Source: Gymnothorax reevesii (taxonomy: Eukaryota; Chordata; Actinopteri; Anguilliformes; Muraenidae). Taken from it: 64,000 nucleotides of DNA. The notes beneath the pieces are model-generated. The model was not told the DNA's origin. It searched no databases and saw only the letters and a list, made by a program, of their open reading frames with translations. Shown here in pieces: positions 20,303 through 31,522 of this stretch. The position numbers and the translations under genes are program-made. Each line of letters opens with the position of its first letter. Position 1 is the stretch's first letter. The stretch covers positions 70,475,501 to 70,539,500 of the forward strand of contig CM056574.1 of assembly GCA_029721435.1 (NCBI GenBank), written 5' to 3'.

Positions 20303-21301
20303 ATGGATGATTTCTTGGCATCACCAACCGTAGGGGTTTTGAAGTCTTTTAAAAAGACAGAACTGCTAGAAATTTGCAGACATTTAGAGCTGACAGAGGT
20401 GAAACCAGCCATGCGAAAAGCAAGACTGGCTCGAGAGATAGTTGAATATTACATTGATGAAAATGTGTTTGCACCCGGAGATCTGGAACAGTTTCCAGTG
20501 GAAAATCCAAATATAGAAATGGAACTTAAATTAAAAATGCTAGAGATTGAAAGGGAGTAAAGAGAAAAAGAAAGGGAGGAAAAAGAAAAGCAAAGAGAAT
20601 TTGAGAGGGAAGAAAAAGAAAAACAAAGGCAGTTTGAGTTAGAAAAATTAGCAAGAGAAGAAAAAATAGAAAGGGAGGAAAAAGAAAAACAAAGAGAATT
20701 TGAATTAGAAAAATTTGCAAGACAGAGAGATTTTGAATTAGAGAAATTCGATAGAGAAGAAAGACTCCAAATGGAGCAACTAAAAATTAAAATTCAAACT
20801 GAAAATAAATTTCGGGCTAGCCAGGAGGTAAAATTGGTGCCTCCATTTTCGGAAAAGGATGTTGACAACTATTTCCAGTGTTTTGAAAAGGTAGCAAAGA
20901 GTTGCCAGTGGCCAAAGGAACACTGGCCTCTGATGTTGCAAACTGTCCTCAAGGGTAAAGCTCAACAAGCCTATTCGGCTTTGTCTGCAGATGATTACTC
21001 TGATTATGAGGTTGTCAAAAAGGTTATTTTGAGAGCTTATGAGTTGGTTCCAGAGGCTTACCGACAGAAATTCAGAGGTCTGAAAAAATCTGAAAATCAG
21101 ACTTATGTTGAATTTGCTAATGAAAAGCAGGTTTGCTTTGAGCGCTGGTGTACTTCTATGGAGGTCAAGGATGATTTCAACTCACTAAAAGAGATGGCGT
21201 TAGTTGAAGAATTCAAGAACTGTGTTAAAGATGATGTTAAGACCTACCTTAATGAGAAGCAAGCACTGAATTTGCAATCAGCTGCCAAATTTGCAGATTA
21301 A
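20303..21301 (+). pseudogene. gag: Gmr1-like Gag (SAP-like N-terminus, coiled coil, SCAN-like capsid)
   Basis: Start ATG at 20,303 (MDDFLASPTVGVL). Residues ~12-50 (FKKTELLEICRHLELTEVKP) look like a SAP-type helix-loop-helix. Next is a long Glu/Lys/Arg-rich coiled coil (~20,540-20,800, repeated REEKEKQREFE units), then a capsid-like region (VDNYFQCFEKVAKSCQWPKE). The C-terminal capsid part (YRQKFRGLKKSENQTYVEFA, then KEMALVEEFKNCVKDDVKTY) resembles the SCAN domain of vertebrate zinc-finger proteins; an origin of SCAN from Gmr1-like gag is published knowledge. TAA stops at 20,558-20,560 and 21,299-21,301 break it; the frame does not shift. Gag would build the cytoplasmic particle. Confidence 0.85.
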
Positions 21302-23347
21302 TATGTTCTCACACATAAGTCCAAATTTCAGTCTAGCAGTAATAATAGATGGTCCCAATTTCAGAAAAAGGGTTATGGTGATACCCAAGATTCCTCACCC
21401 AAAGACAAAGACAAATCTGGTGATGGTGCTCAGAAATCCAGTAACAGGTCTGATCAAAGTGTGAAAGCTGACAGTGACAAAAGTGGTCTAGTTTGCAGTT
21501 ATTGCAAGAAATCTGGTCATGTTACAACTAACTGTTGGTTCCTTAAAGCTAAGAAAGAAAAAGAAAAGGATACCAAACCAAATGCCTTTGTGAAAACAAG
21601 GTTAGAAACCCCTGTAGTAGATAACCAATCTGCTAAATTGCCTGCTTCTTGTGGGGCTAAAAAGCCTGATACAGCTGACTTTGTGAGGGAGGAATTTCTT
21701 CCATTTGTGTCTGAGGGATTTGTGGCTCTGAATGAGCATACTACTCCTGTCCCCATATATATCCTAAGGGATACCGGAGCTTCTCAGTCACTTTTGTTGA
21801 TGGACTCCTTGGAGTTACGTGATGAGACCGCTTCAGGGGATTTCATACTTGTACAAGGTATTGAAGGGAGGACTATATCTGTACCCCTGCGCTCTATATT
21901 CTTGAAGTCAGATTTAGTTACAGGACAGGTAAAGGTGGGACCTATGTCAAGTCTACCTATAAAGGGTGTTTCTCTGTTGCTAGGCAATGACCTGGCTGGG
22001 GGCAAAGTAGTTCCCCCTGTACATCTTACTTCACAGCCGAGCACTGAAGATGGGGATGAGGACCCATCTCTGTATCCTTCTTGCGCAGTGACTCGTGCTA
22101 TGGCCAAGAAGGCTAAAGAAGAAGATGATGTGGTGTCGTCCAGTACATTGAATAGTCAGGACTCAGGTGGTTCGCCTCATGACTCTGATTGGCCTACTAT
22201 GGTTTCTCCGTTTGAGGACTTATCAGATACTTTTATCAGTTCTCTATTCAGCCAGCCGGATGGGTCTGGTGATTCTGATGTGTCTGGAGACTTGTCTCTG
22301 TCCAGAAAGCGGTTGATTGAGGAGCAAACTAATGATCCTGAAATTTGTGTACTAAAGAGGAGAGCCCTTCCTAATAAAGAAATAGACGCAGTTCCAGTTG
22401 GGTATTATCTCAAGGATGGTGTGTTGATGCGGAAGTGGCGCCCTCCTGACATCCCTGCCAATGCAGATTGGGCAGTGGTCAGGCAAATTGTTGTTCCGAA
22501 GGTCTATAGGAATGAGATCTTAACAATGGCTCATAGTTTACCTTTAGGAGGTCATCTTGGTGTTAACAAGACTGTTGATAAGATCATGAAACACTTCTTT
22601 TGGCCAGGGCTTCGGAAAGACGTTTCCAACTTTTGCAAAACCTGTCACACTTGTCAGGTAGTTGGAAAACACCAGTTAGACCCATCTGTAGCTCCATTGC
22701 AGCCTATCCCAGCATTTGGGGAGCCATTCTCTAGGGTCATTGTTGATTGCGTTGGGCCATTACCCAAGACTAGATCTGGAAATCAGTACTTGTTGACAAT
22801 CATGTGTGCATCTACCAGATTCCCCGAAGCCATACCTCAACGTAACATCAAGGCAACTGCAATCTCGAAGGCTTTGATAAAGTTCTTCACGTTGTTTGGC
22901 CTTCCCAGGGAAATTCAGTCAGACCAGGGTAGCAATTTCACTTCAGGATTGTTTCAGCAGGTTGTGTATGAACTAGGTGCAAAGCAGATTCTTTCTAGTG
23001 CCTATCATCCAGAAAGTCAGGGTGCCTTAGAGCGGTTTCATTCCACTCTCAAGATAATGACGAGGACTTATTGTTATGACCATGAGAAAGACTGGGATGA
23101 AGGGGTTCATTTGCTGTTGTTTGCAGCTAGAGAAGCAGTGCAGGAGTCTACTGGATTCAGTCCATTTCAGCTAGTGTTTGGTCATGAAGTGAGAGGACCT
23201 TTGCTATTATTGAGTGAACAATGGCAAGAGAAAGAGCCGCATATCAGTCTGTTAGACTATGTTTGCAAGTTCAAGGAAAGATTGCGTGCAGCTTGTGACC
23301 TTGCCAAAGAGAACTTGAAATCAAGTCAGGGAAAAATGAAAACTTAG
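21302..23347 (+). pseudogene. pol: Gmr1-like zinc knuckle, protease and integrase
   Basis: In the same frame as gag. A CCHC zinc knuckle CSYCKKSGHVTTNC (21,494-21,535) ends Gag. A retropepsin core IYILRDTGASQSLLL has its catalytic Asp at 21,770. After an acidic linker comes integrase: an HHCC zinc-binding domain (His 22,531 and 22,552; Cys in CKTCHTC 22,634-22,654). The catalytic core follows, with Asp in VIVDCVGPLP (22,745), Asp in QSDQGSNF (22,922) and Glu in GALERFH (23,030). The last two have 35 residues between them, the usual D,D-35-E spacing, and all catalytic residues are present. A TAG at 23,345-23,347 follows. Placing integrase ahead of RT is the lineage hallmark. Confidence 0.93.
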
Positions 23348-24487
23348 TATGATCATAAGGCTAGAAGCCGTGAGTTTAAACCAGGAGAAAAGGTCCTTGT
23401 GTTGTTTCCCTTGCAGTCCAATCCATTGCAGGCTAGATTTCATGGTCCTTATGAAATTCTGACAAAACTCAATGATCTCAATTACATTGTGAAGACTCCA
23501 GATAGGAGAAAACCAAAACAATTGTGTCATATTAACATGCTAAAGCCTAATCATGACAGAAATGCTAGGGTTGCAGCTGTCACTTCAGATTCTCCAATGG
23601 TCGAATCGTGTGAAGATGAGGGGGAGTTTCAAGATGATGAACCAAGAATTAAAGCTGAAGTTCTTTCATGTAAATTGTCAAACACTGAAGTGTTGCAAAA
23701 TCTTGATGTAAAACTCCAGCACTTAGAACCCTCACAGAGAGATCAGTTTGAAAGGTTGATCAAGAAATATGAGGATTTGTTTCCTGATGTTCCAAAGAGA
23801 GTTACTATAGCCTCTCATGTTGTAGATGTTGGTGATGCCAAACCAATAAAACAGCATCCATACCGGATGAATCCTGAAAAGAGAAAGATTGCTGAGAAAG
23901 AGGTTGAGTACATGTTAAAACATGATATTATCAGACCCTCCAACTCAGATTGGAGTTCACCCTGTGTGCTAGTTCCAAAACCTGATGGAAGTACTAGATT
24001 CTGTACAGATTATCGCAAAGTCAATGCTGTAACTAGAACTGATGTGTTTCCAATACCTAGGATTGATGATTGTATTGATAGAGTAGGGCAAGCAAAGTTT
24101 CTGTCCAAGATTGATTTATTGAAGGGTTATTGGTGTGTGCCTTTAACTGAGAGGGCCAAGAGCATCTCTGCTTTTGCCACACCATCTGGATTGTACCAGT
24201 ATGAAGTCCTACCCTTTGGCATGAAAAATGCCCCAGCCACGTTCCAAAGGATGATACAGTCTACAATCGCCGGATTGCCACACACGGGTGCGTACATCGA
24301 TGACCTGATCACATGGAGTGACTCCTGGGAAGAACATCTAAAAGATGTAGAGACGTTGTTCCAGCGCCTGACCCAGGCTAACCTGACTGTTAACCTGAGC
24401 AAGAGTGACTTTGGTTGTGCTACTGTCACCTATCTTGGCTACGTCATAGGCCAGGGTAAGGTGGCACCCATAAATGCTAAAGTCTAA
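23348..24487 (+). pseudogene. pol: Gmr1-like integrase C-terminus and reverse transcriptase
   Basis: Same frame as upstream. It begins with the integrase C-terminal GPY/F module (LQARFHGPYEILTKL, ~23,430-23,470); no chromodomain is seen. A linker rich in acidic residues leads to the RT: VLVPKPDGSTRFCTDYRKVN (motif 1-2), FLSKIDLLKGYW (first catalytic Asp), LPFGMKNAPATFQR, and YIDDL with its Asp pair at 24,299-24,304. The connection LGYVIGQGKVAP follows, then TAA at 24,485-24,487. RT copies the element RNA into DNA in the particle. Confidence 0.93.
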
Positions 24488-25099
24488 GCCATCATGGACT
24501 TTCCAGTTCCTGACAACAAAAAAGCTTTGCGCCGCTTCCTTGGAATGATCGGGAACTACCTCAAGTTCTGCAAGAACTTTGCTGAGATTGCTCTCAGTCT
24601 AACTTACCAACTGAAGAAAGGCGTAAAGTTCACCTGGGATGATGCATGCCAGAGAGCCTTCGATCGCCTGAAGTCTCTGCTGTGTCACTTCCCCGTGCTC
24701 AAATCTCCTGACTTCAACAAACCGTTCTCCATCGCGGTCGATGCTAGCGACCAAGCTTGTGGATCTGTGCTCCTACAGAGAAGTGACTCTGATGACATTG
24801 AGCATCCCGTGGCATACTTCTCCAGGAAGTTCAATCGCCACCAAAGGAACTATTCCACAATAGAGAAGGAACTGTTGGCTCTGGTCCTTTCTTTACAACA
24901 CTTTGAGGTTTATGTTTGTTCAGGACAAAAGCCAATGATTGTGTACACTGACCACAATCCGTTAATGTTTTTGAGTAAGATGAAAAACAAGAATCGGAGA
25001 TTGTTGAATTGGAGTTTGATTTAACAGGAGTTTGACTTGGAAATTAAGCATGTGAAGGGTACAGACAATGTAATTACTGATTGCTTATCCCGTGTTTGA
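24488..25099 (+). pseudogene. pol: Gmr1-like RT connection and RNase H
   Basis: Continues the frame: KALRRFLGMIGNYLKFCKNF and FTWDDACQRAFDRLK (RT thumb/connection), then RNase H with catalytic Asp in SIAVDASDQACGS (24,740), Glu in STIEKELLALV and Asp in VYTDHNPL (24,950). A TAA at 25,022-25,024 interrupts it; the frame goes on through EFDLEIKHVKGTDNVITDCL to TGA at 25,097-25,099, the true end. No integrase follows. RNase H would remove the RNA template. Confidence 0.9.
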
Positions 25100-25220
25100 A
25101 TGTGTTTTTATATATCATGTGTTTGAATATTGTATGATATGTATATATAGACAAGTGTTCACTTAACCATTTTGTATTGAAAAGAAAAATTTTGCCTTTA
25201 TGAGTCAAAATTTTTCCCTT

Positions 25221-25232
25221 TTGGAATGGAGG
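25221..25232 (+). promoter_or_regulatory. Polypurine tract of Gmr1-like element
   Basis: TTGGAATGGAGG lies directly before the 3' LTR start at 25,233. Confidence 0.65.
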
Positions 25233-25740
25233 TGTAATGTGAATATAGGCCACTAGATGGGAGTATTTACCTTTTTTTTTATTCAGCTCAGACTGGAGCT
25301 ATGTTTAGACATGTCCTGGACATGTCTGGGGCAAGTCCCCGAAAATAAAAAAAAAGAGGTCTAAATGTGGGTGGGGTCTGCAAAAGAGTATATAAGGCAA
25401 AGAATTGAGACAGTAAAGTAGTAGGAGAAATTGCAAGAAGATGACCAGACCTGCCATTCTGTTCAAGACCTGTGACGTTTCTTTTGTGGATTTCTTTGCC
25501 TATGTTTGAGCATTTTCTCACCCAGGACATCACCAAGCCGCCCCACAAAAAGGGACTGTAAATATTTCTTTTTGTTTTGTATATAATTCAATCTTGGTCT
25601 TAGTTGTAAATAGTAGATTAGTTAGTTGTTATTGTCTGTTTGATTAAATGTGTTTAAGTTTTTGTAAACTGTGTCTGTCATCCCTTGCTGTTGCTGTTGC
25701 TGTTATGTTGTAAATGTAAAAATAAATTGGGGCCATAACA
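25233..25740 (+). repeat. 3' LTR of Gmr1-like element
   Basis: Colinear with the 5' LTR, starting TGTAATGTG and ending CCATAACA; TATA box at ~25,388. About ten differences from the 5' LTR are seen by eye. Confidence 0.92.
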
Positions 25741-28240
25741 GACCCCAATTGTCGAAATAGCGTCCCCTAAACACGTTTCAAAATTCCCATAGGGAAATTC
25801 GTTTTTTTTGTCGTAGATAGACGAAATTCAGTTTTTATGTGCTTTGTAACAAGGCATAAAAAAACTTCTTTGGAGCCACGCCCTAAACCCAACAGGAAGT
25901 CGGCCATTTTGATTTGAAATTTAGAATTTTAAAACAAACTCCTCCTAGGGATTTCGCCAAATCGGCTTCAAATTCGGTACACATCATTGAGAGACCAAGC
26001 TGATTTAAAGTTGCGCTCTGCAGATCTGTAGGTCAACGGGCGTGGCTGCTTGGGCGTGACAAATTATAGTGACTTGAGGCAAAAATTTCACAATGCTCTC
26101 ACACCCAAATACTTGATTTTAGAAGCTTCAAACTTGCTGAACATGATAAGGGCGCCGCCGGAAACACCGTGATGTATTAACTTCCCACTGTGCTCATAGC
26201 GCCCCCCTGTGGTAACAGGAAGTGACCACTCGTTACTTCCACTTGTACTGATGACACATTGTTGAACCCATCAACTTCATTTTACTTTTGAAACATGCAG
26301 AACAAGTTGATGAAGCTACATTTTGAACGCTGTATAGCTACGAGTAATGGCGTACGTGTGGCAAAGCGGCGACTTTGGATCCTTCGCCATGAAAATACGT
26401 TTGGGATTCCCAATGCTGTCACGCCCACATACTTGACTGTAGTAGCTCCAAACTTGCTCTACATGATGAATGCTCTGCCCTGAACGTCCAGATGCATTAA
26501 CTTCCCACTTTGCTACTAGCGCCCCCCAGTGGTAATAGGAAGTGGCCACTTATTACTTTCACTTGTAGTGAGGACACATACTTGATCACATCAACCTCGT
26601 TCCACTTCTATTACATACAGAACAAATTGCTGAAGCTACCTAATGAATGCTGTTAAGCTACGCATAATGGTGTCCGTGTAGTGACGCGGCGACTATCCAT
26701 CCCTCGCCATGAAATTACGTTTGGGTTTTTCGTTTCTTTAATAAACTTGCATCATCATAAAAATTAATAGACAGGTCAAGGGTGGCAAGTTCTCATATCT
26801 GATTGGGGCTTTGCCCATAAGGGCAGCAAAATGCCTCGATAGCGCCCCCTTGAAATTTTCAAAAATCCCTCCCCATAGGGGTTTTTTTGGAGTAGAAAGA
26901 TGAAAATTGGTACACATGTGTAATTGGCCAAGACGCAAAAAAAGTTACTGGCATCATTTGTTTACTCCAAACAGGAAGTCGGCCATTTTGATTTTAACGT
27001 GTCATTTTTGCCTGATTTCCACATATTGTATTTCAACGCACTCCTACGAGAGATTTCATCCATTCAAAACCAGATGCATTAATAAACATTGAAAGACCAT
27101 GCTGATCAAAAGTTGTGCTCTGCAGGTCTGTAGGTCAGTGGGCGTGGCCGCTAACAGGAAGTGACCAGTTTTTACTTTCACTTGTACTGATGACACATAG
27201 TTGAACCCATCAACTTTATTCTCCCTGTACAACATGTAGAAGAAGTTGCTTAAACTACCTTACGAATGCTTTGATGCTTCGAGAAATGGCGTCCATGTGG
27301 TGATGCGGTGACAATGGATCCCTCGCCATGAAAATACGTTTGTGTTTTTGATGTTCTTAATGAACTCGTATCATCATGGAAATTGATATGCCGGTCAAGG
27401 GTGGGAAGCTCTCACATCTGATTGGGGCGGTGCCCATGAGGGCAGCAAAATGCCTCGATAGCGCCCCCTTGGTATTTTGAAAAACCCCTCCCCTTAGGGG
27501 TTTTTTTGGAATTAGAAAATGAAAATTGGTACACATGTGTATGTTGCCAATGTGAACAAAAAAGTCTCTGGGACCATGGATAAATTCCAAACAGGTAGTC
27601 AGCCATTTTGATTTTAATGTGTCATTTTGTCCCGATTTCCACATATTGCATATTAACGAACTCCTCCTAGCGATTCTGTCCAATAAACCTTATATTTATT
27701 TCAGATCATCAAGAGATCATGCTGATCAAAACTAGTGCTCTGCATGTCTGTCGCTAAATGGACCTGGCCGCCATGGTGTCCCCATTTCAGATGCCTCGCC
27801 AAACACATTCGAGCTGCTCTCTCTCCCTCATACTTCATCCAAATGGATTCAAAATTCCTGTATGCAGTGAAATCCCCACCCTGAACGCCTCGATGTGCTG
27901 CTACACAATCTAGCTCGTCATGCCCCCTTATGAAAACAGAGAATGCCACATTTTACGTAGAAACTGGCCGATTTGCTCAAAACTTCACTTTTGTGCTTAG
28001 GGTCTGCCCCTGAATGCACCTGCCCAAATTTGGTTACACTCTGAGCGCCTTCTGGTGGATGAAGTATCAACCTATCATAACTCCTTCAGCTTGGCCCGAT
28101 TCATTCGACACTTTCTTTCAGGTTGGGGCCGGCACTTGACCTGTCCAGTGGTCGAGAGTGCACAGCTGCACCCGTGATGATCTCACCACAACCCCAACGT
28201 GCGCATGGGGGCGAGGGCCCGTTCAACGCTGCTTGCAGCT

Positions 28241-31200
28241 TTAATTATTATTATTTTATTTTTTTTTTTTATTATTCTTCCGATTTTTCAAAGGCCAATT
28301 TCGCCCCTTTCCCAATTGTGGAAACGCGTATAACTTTCCCCATTCGTCCGGCCGGATCCAAAATTGGATATTTTTGGGCGGTCGCACAAGTTCGACCCCA
28401 ATTGTCGAAATAGCGCCCCCTAAACACGTTTCAAAATTCCCATAGGGAAATTCGCTTACTTTGTCGTAGGCAGACAAAATTTGGTAGTTATATGCTTTGT
28501 CACAAGGCATACAAAAACTTTCATTAAAGCCACGCCCTAAACCCAACAGGAAGTCGGCCATTTTGATTTGAATTTTTGAATTTTAAAACGAACTCCTCCT
28601 AGGGATTTCGCCGGATTAGCTTCAAATTTGGTACACATGATCAAGAGACCAAGCTGATTTAAAGTTGTGCTCTGCAGATCTGTAGGTCAATGGGCGTGGC
28701 TTCTAGGGCGTGACAAATAATAGTGACTTGAGGAAAAAATTTCACAATACTCTCACACCCAAATACTTGATTGTAGAAGCTTCAAACTTGCTGAACATGA
28801 TTAGGGCGCCGCCCGGAACACCATGATTTATTAACTTCTCACTTTGCTAATAGCGCCCCCCTGTGGTAACAGGAAGTGAACACTCGTTACTTCCACTTGT
28901 ACTGATGACACATTGTTGAACCCATCAACTTCATTTTACTTTTTAAACATGCAGAACAAGATGATGAAGCTACATTATGAATGCTGTATAGCTACAAGTA
29001 ATGGCGTCCGTGTGGCGAAGCGGCGACTTTGGATGCCTCGCCATGAAAATACGTTTGGGATTCCCAATGCTCTCACGCCCACATACTTGACTGTAGTAGC
29101 TTCAAACTTGCTGGAGATGATCACTGCTCCGCCCTGAACGTCAAGATGCATTAAATTCCTACTTTGCTACTAGCGCCCCCATGTGGTCACAGGAAGTGAC
29201 CACTTATTACTTTCACTTGTACTGAGGACACATACTTGATCAAATCAACCTCATTCCACTTCTATTACATGCAGAACAAATTGGTGAAGCTACCTTATAA
29301 ATGCTGTAAAGCTACGCATAATGGCGTCCCTGTAGTGAAGCGGCGACTATCCATCCCTCGCCATGAAAATACGTTTGGGTTTTTGATGTCTTTAATAAAC
29401 TTGTATCATCATAAAAATTATTAGACAGGTCAAGGGTGGCAAGTTCTCACATATTATTGGGGCTTTGCCCATGAGGGCAGCAAAATGCTTCGAAAGCGCC
29501 CCCTTGAAATTTTCAAAAACCCCTCCCCATAGGGGTTTTTTTGGAGTAGAAAGATGAAAATTGGTACACATGTGTATTTGACCAAGACGCAAAAAAAAGT
29601 CTCTGGCATCATTTGTCCACTCCAAACAGGCAGTCGGCCATTTTGATTTTAACGTGTCATTTTTGCCTGATTGCCATAAATTGTATTTTAACGCACTCCT
29701 CCAAGAGATTTCATCCTTTCAAAACCAGATTTATTACTAAACATTGAGAGACCATGCTGATCAAAAGTTGTGCTCTGCAGGTCTGTAGGTCAGTGGGCGT
29801 GGCTACAAACAGGAAGTGACCAGTTTTTACTTTCACTTGCACTGAAGACATTTTGTTGAACCCATCAACTTCTATCCCCCTGTACAACATGGAGAAGCAG
29901 TTGCTTAAACTACCCTAAGAATGCTGTGATGCTTCGAGTAATGGCGTGTGTGTGGCGATGCGGTGACAATGGATCCCTCGCCATGAAAATACGTTTGGGT
30001 TTTTGATGTCTTTAATATACTTGTACCATCATAAAAATTGATAAACCGGTCAAGGGTGGCAAGCTCTCACATCTGATTGGGGCTTTGCCCATCAGGGTAG
30101 CAAAGTGCCTCGATAGCGCCCCCTTGAAATTTTCAAAAACCCCTCCCCATAGGGGTTTTTTTGGAGTAGAAAGATGAAAATTGGTGCACATGTGTATTTC
30201 GCCAAGACGCAAAAAAAAGTCTCTGGCATCATTTGTCCACTCCAAACAGGAAGTCGGTCATTTTGATTTTAGCGTGCCATTTTTGCCTGATTTCCACATA
30301 TTGTATTTTAACGCACTCCTCCTCGAGATTTCATCCTTTCAAAACCAGATTTATTAAAAAACATTGAAAGACAATGCTGATCAAAAGTTGTGCTCTGCAG
30401 GTCTGTAGGTCAGTGGGTGTGGCTACTAACAGGAAGTGACCAGTTTCTACTTTCACTTGTACTGATGACACATAGTTGAACCCATCAACTTTATTCCCCC
30501 TGTACAACATGTAGAAGAACTTGCTTAAACTACCTTACGAATGCTGTGATGCTTAGACTAATGGCGTCCGTGTGGCGATGCGGTGACAATGGATCCCTCG
30601 CCATGAAAATACGTTTGTGTTTTTCATGTTCCTAATGAATTCGTATCATCATGCAAATTGATATCCTGGTCAAGAGTGGCAAGCTCCAATATCTGATTGG
30701 GGTGGTGCCCATGAGGGCAGCAAAATGCCTCGATAGTGGCCCCTTGAAATTTTTAAAAACCCCTCCCCATAGGGGTTTTTTTGGAATAGGTACATGAAAA
30801 TTGATACACATGTGTATGTTGCCTGTTCGAACAAAAAAGTCTCCGGCACCATCGGTCAATTCCAAACAGGAAGTCAGCCACTTTGATTTTAATGTGTCAT
30901 TTCGGCCCGATTTCCACATATTTCATTTTAACAAACTCCTCCTACCGATTCCGTCCAATCAACCTAATATTTTCTTCAGACCAACAAGAGACCCTGCTGA
31001 TCAAAAGTAGTGCTCTGCATGTCTCTTGCTAAATGGACCTGGCCGCCATGGTGTCCCCATTCCAGATGCCTCGCCAAACACATTCGAGCTGCTCGCTCTC
31101 CCTCATACTTCATCCAAATGGATTCAAAATTCCTGTACGTAGTGAAAGCCCCACCCTGAACGCCTCGATGTGCTGTTAAACAATCTAGCTCATTGCGCCC

Positions 31201-31522
31201 CTTTATGGAAACAGAGAATGCCACATTTTACGTTGAAATTGGCAGATTTGCTCAGAACTTCACATTTGTGCTTAGTATCTGCCCCTGAATGCACCTGCCC
31301 AAATTTGGTTACGCTCTGAGCGCCTACTAGTGGATGAAATATCAACTTATCATAACTCCTTCAGCATTGTCCGATTCACTCGACACTTTCTCTCAGGTTG
31401 GGGCCGGCACTTGACCTGTCCAGTGGTCGTGAGTGCACAGCTGCACCCGTCATGATCTCACCACAACCCCAACGTGCACATGTGGGCGAGGGCCCGTTCA
31501 AAGCTGCTTGCAGCTTTAATTA
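28241..31522 (+). repeat. Family A cassette A2 (3.28 kb)
   Basis: It starts at the TTAATTA junction without the GGGCCCGAG leader and goes directly into a T/A run and TTCTTCCGATTTTTC. ACTCCTCC motifs at ~28,589, 29,695, 30,315 and ~30,936 show one more ~620-bp monomer than A1. It ends with the A-type last segment and TTGCAGCTTTAATTA. A1 and A2 together form the ~5.92-kb higher-order unit. Confidence 0.85.

Larger units (their letters stand above)
19680..25740 (+). mobile_element. Gmr1-like Ty3/gypsy LTR retrotransposon
   Basis: A complete 6,061-bp element with 507/508-bp LTRs (TGTAATGTG...CCATAACA) and the 4-bp target duplication GACC at 19,676-19,679 and 25,741-25,744. There is a tRNA-Pro-like primer site, a polypurine tract, and gag-pol in one frame. 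Domain order is capsid, zinc knuckle, protease, integrase, RT, RNase H. Integrase before RT is the diagnostic arrangement of the deuterostome Gmr1-like lineage of Ty3/gypsy. The LTRs differ at about ten sites, near 2 %, so insertion is fairly recent. Five stop codons make this copy defective. It lies inside family A cassette A1. Confidence 0.93.
19457..28247 (+). repeat. Family A cassette A1 (with LTR element inside)
   Basis: The leader (19,461-19,512, hairpin CGACTGCAAGTCG), a (TTA)n run and TTCTTCCGATTTTTCAAAGG start the cassette. It is interrupted at 19,680-25,740 by a Gmr1-like retrotransposon with GACC duplicated. It resumes with CCAATTGTCGAAATAGCG and carries monomers whose ACTCCTCC/ACTCCTAC motif lies at ~25,937, 27,042 and 27,660. 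It ends TTGCAGCTTTAATTA at ~28,247. Without the LTR element it is ~2.73 kb. Confidence 0.85.

Noticed and set aside
23399..24487. A separate host gene for the RT-containing frame
   Set aside because: It is in phase with the upstream integrase and the downstream RNase H, and the whole lies between two LTRs.
20303..25099. Regulated readthrough of the five in-frame stops
   Set aside because: Five stops in different domains, including within capsid and RNase H, fit mutation, not a gag-pol readthrough scheme.
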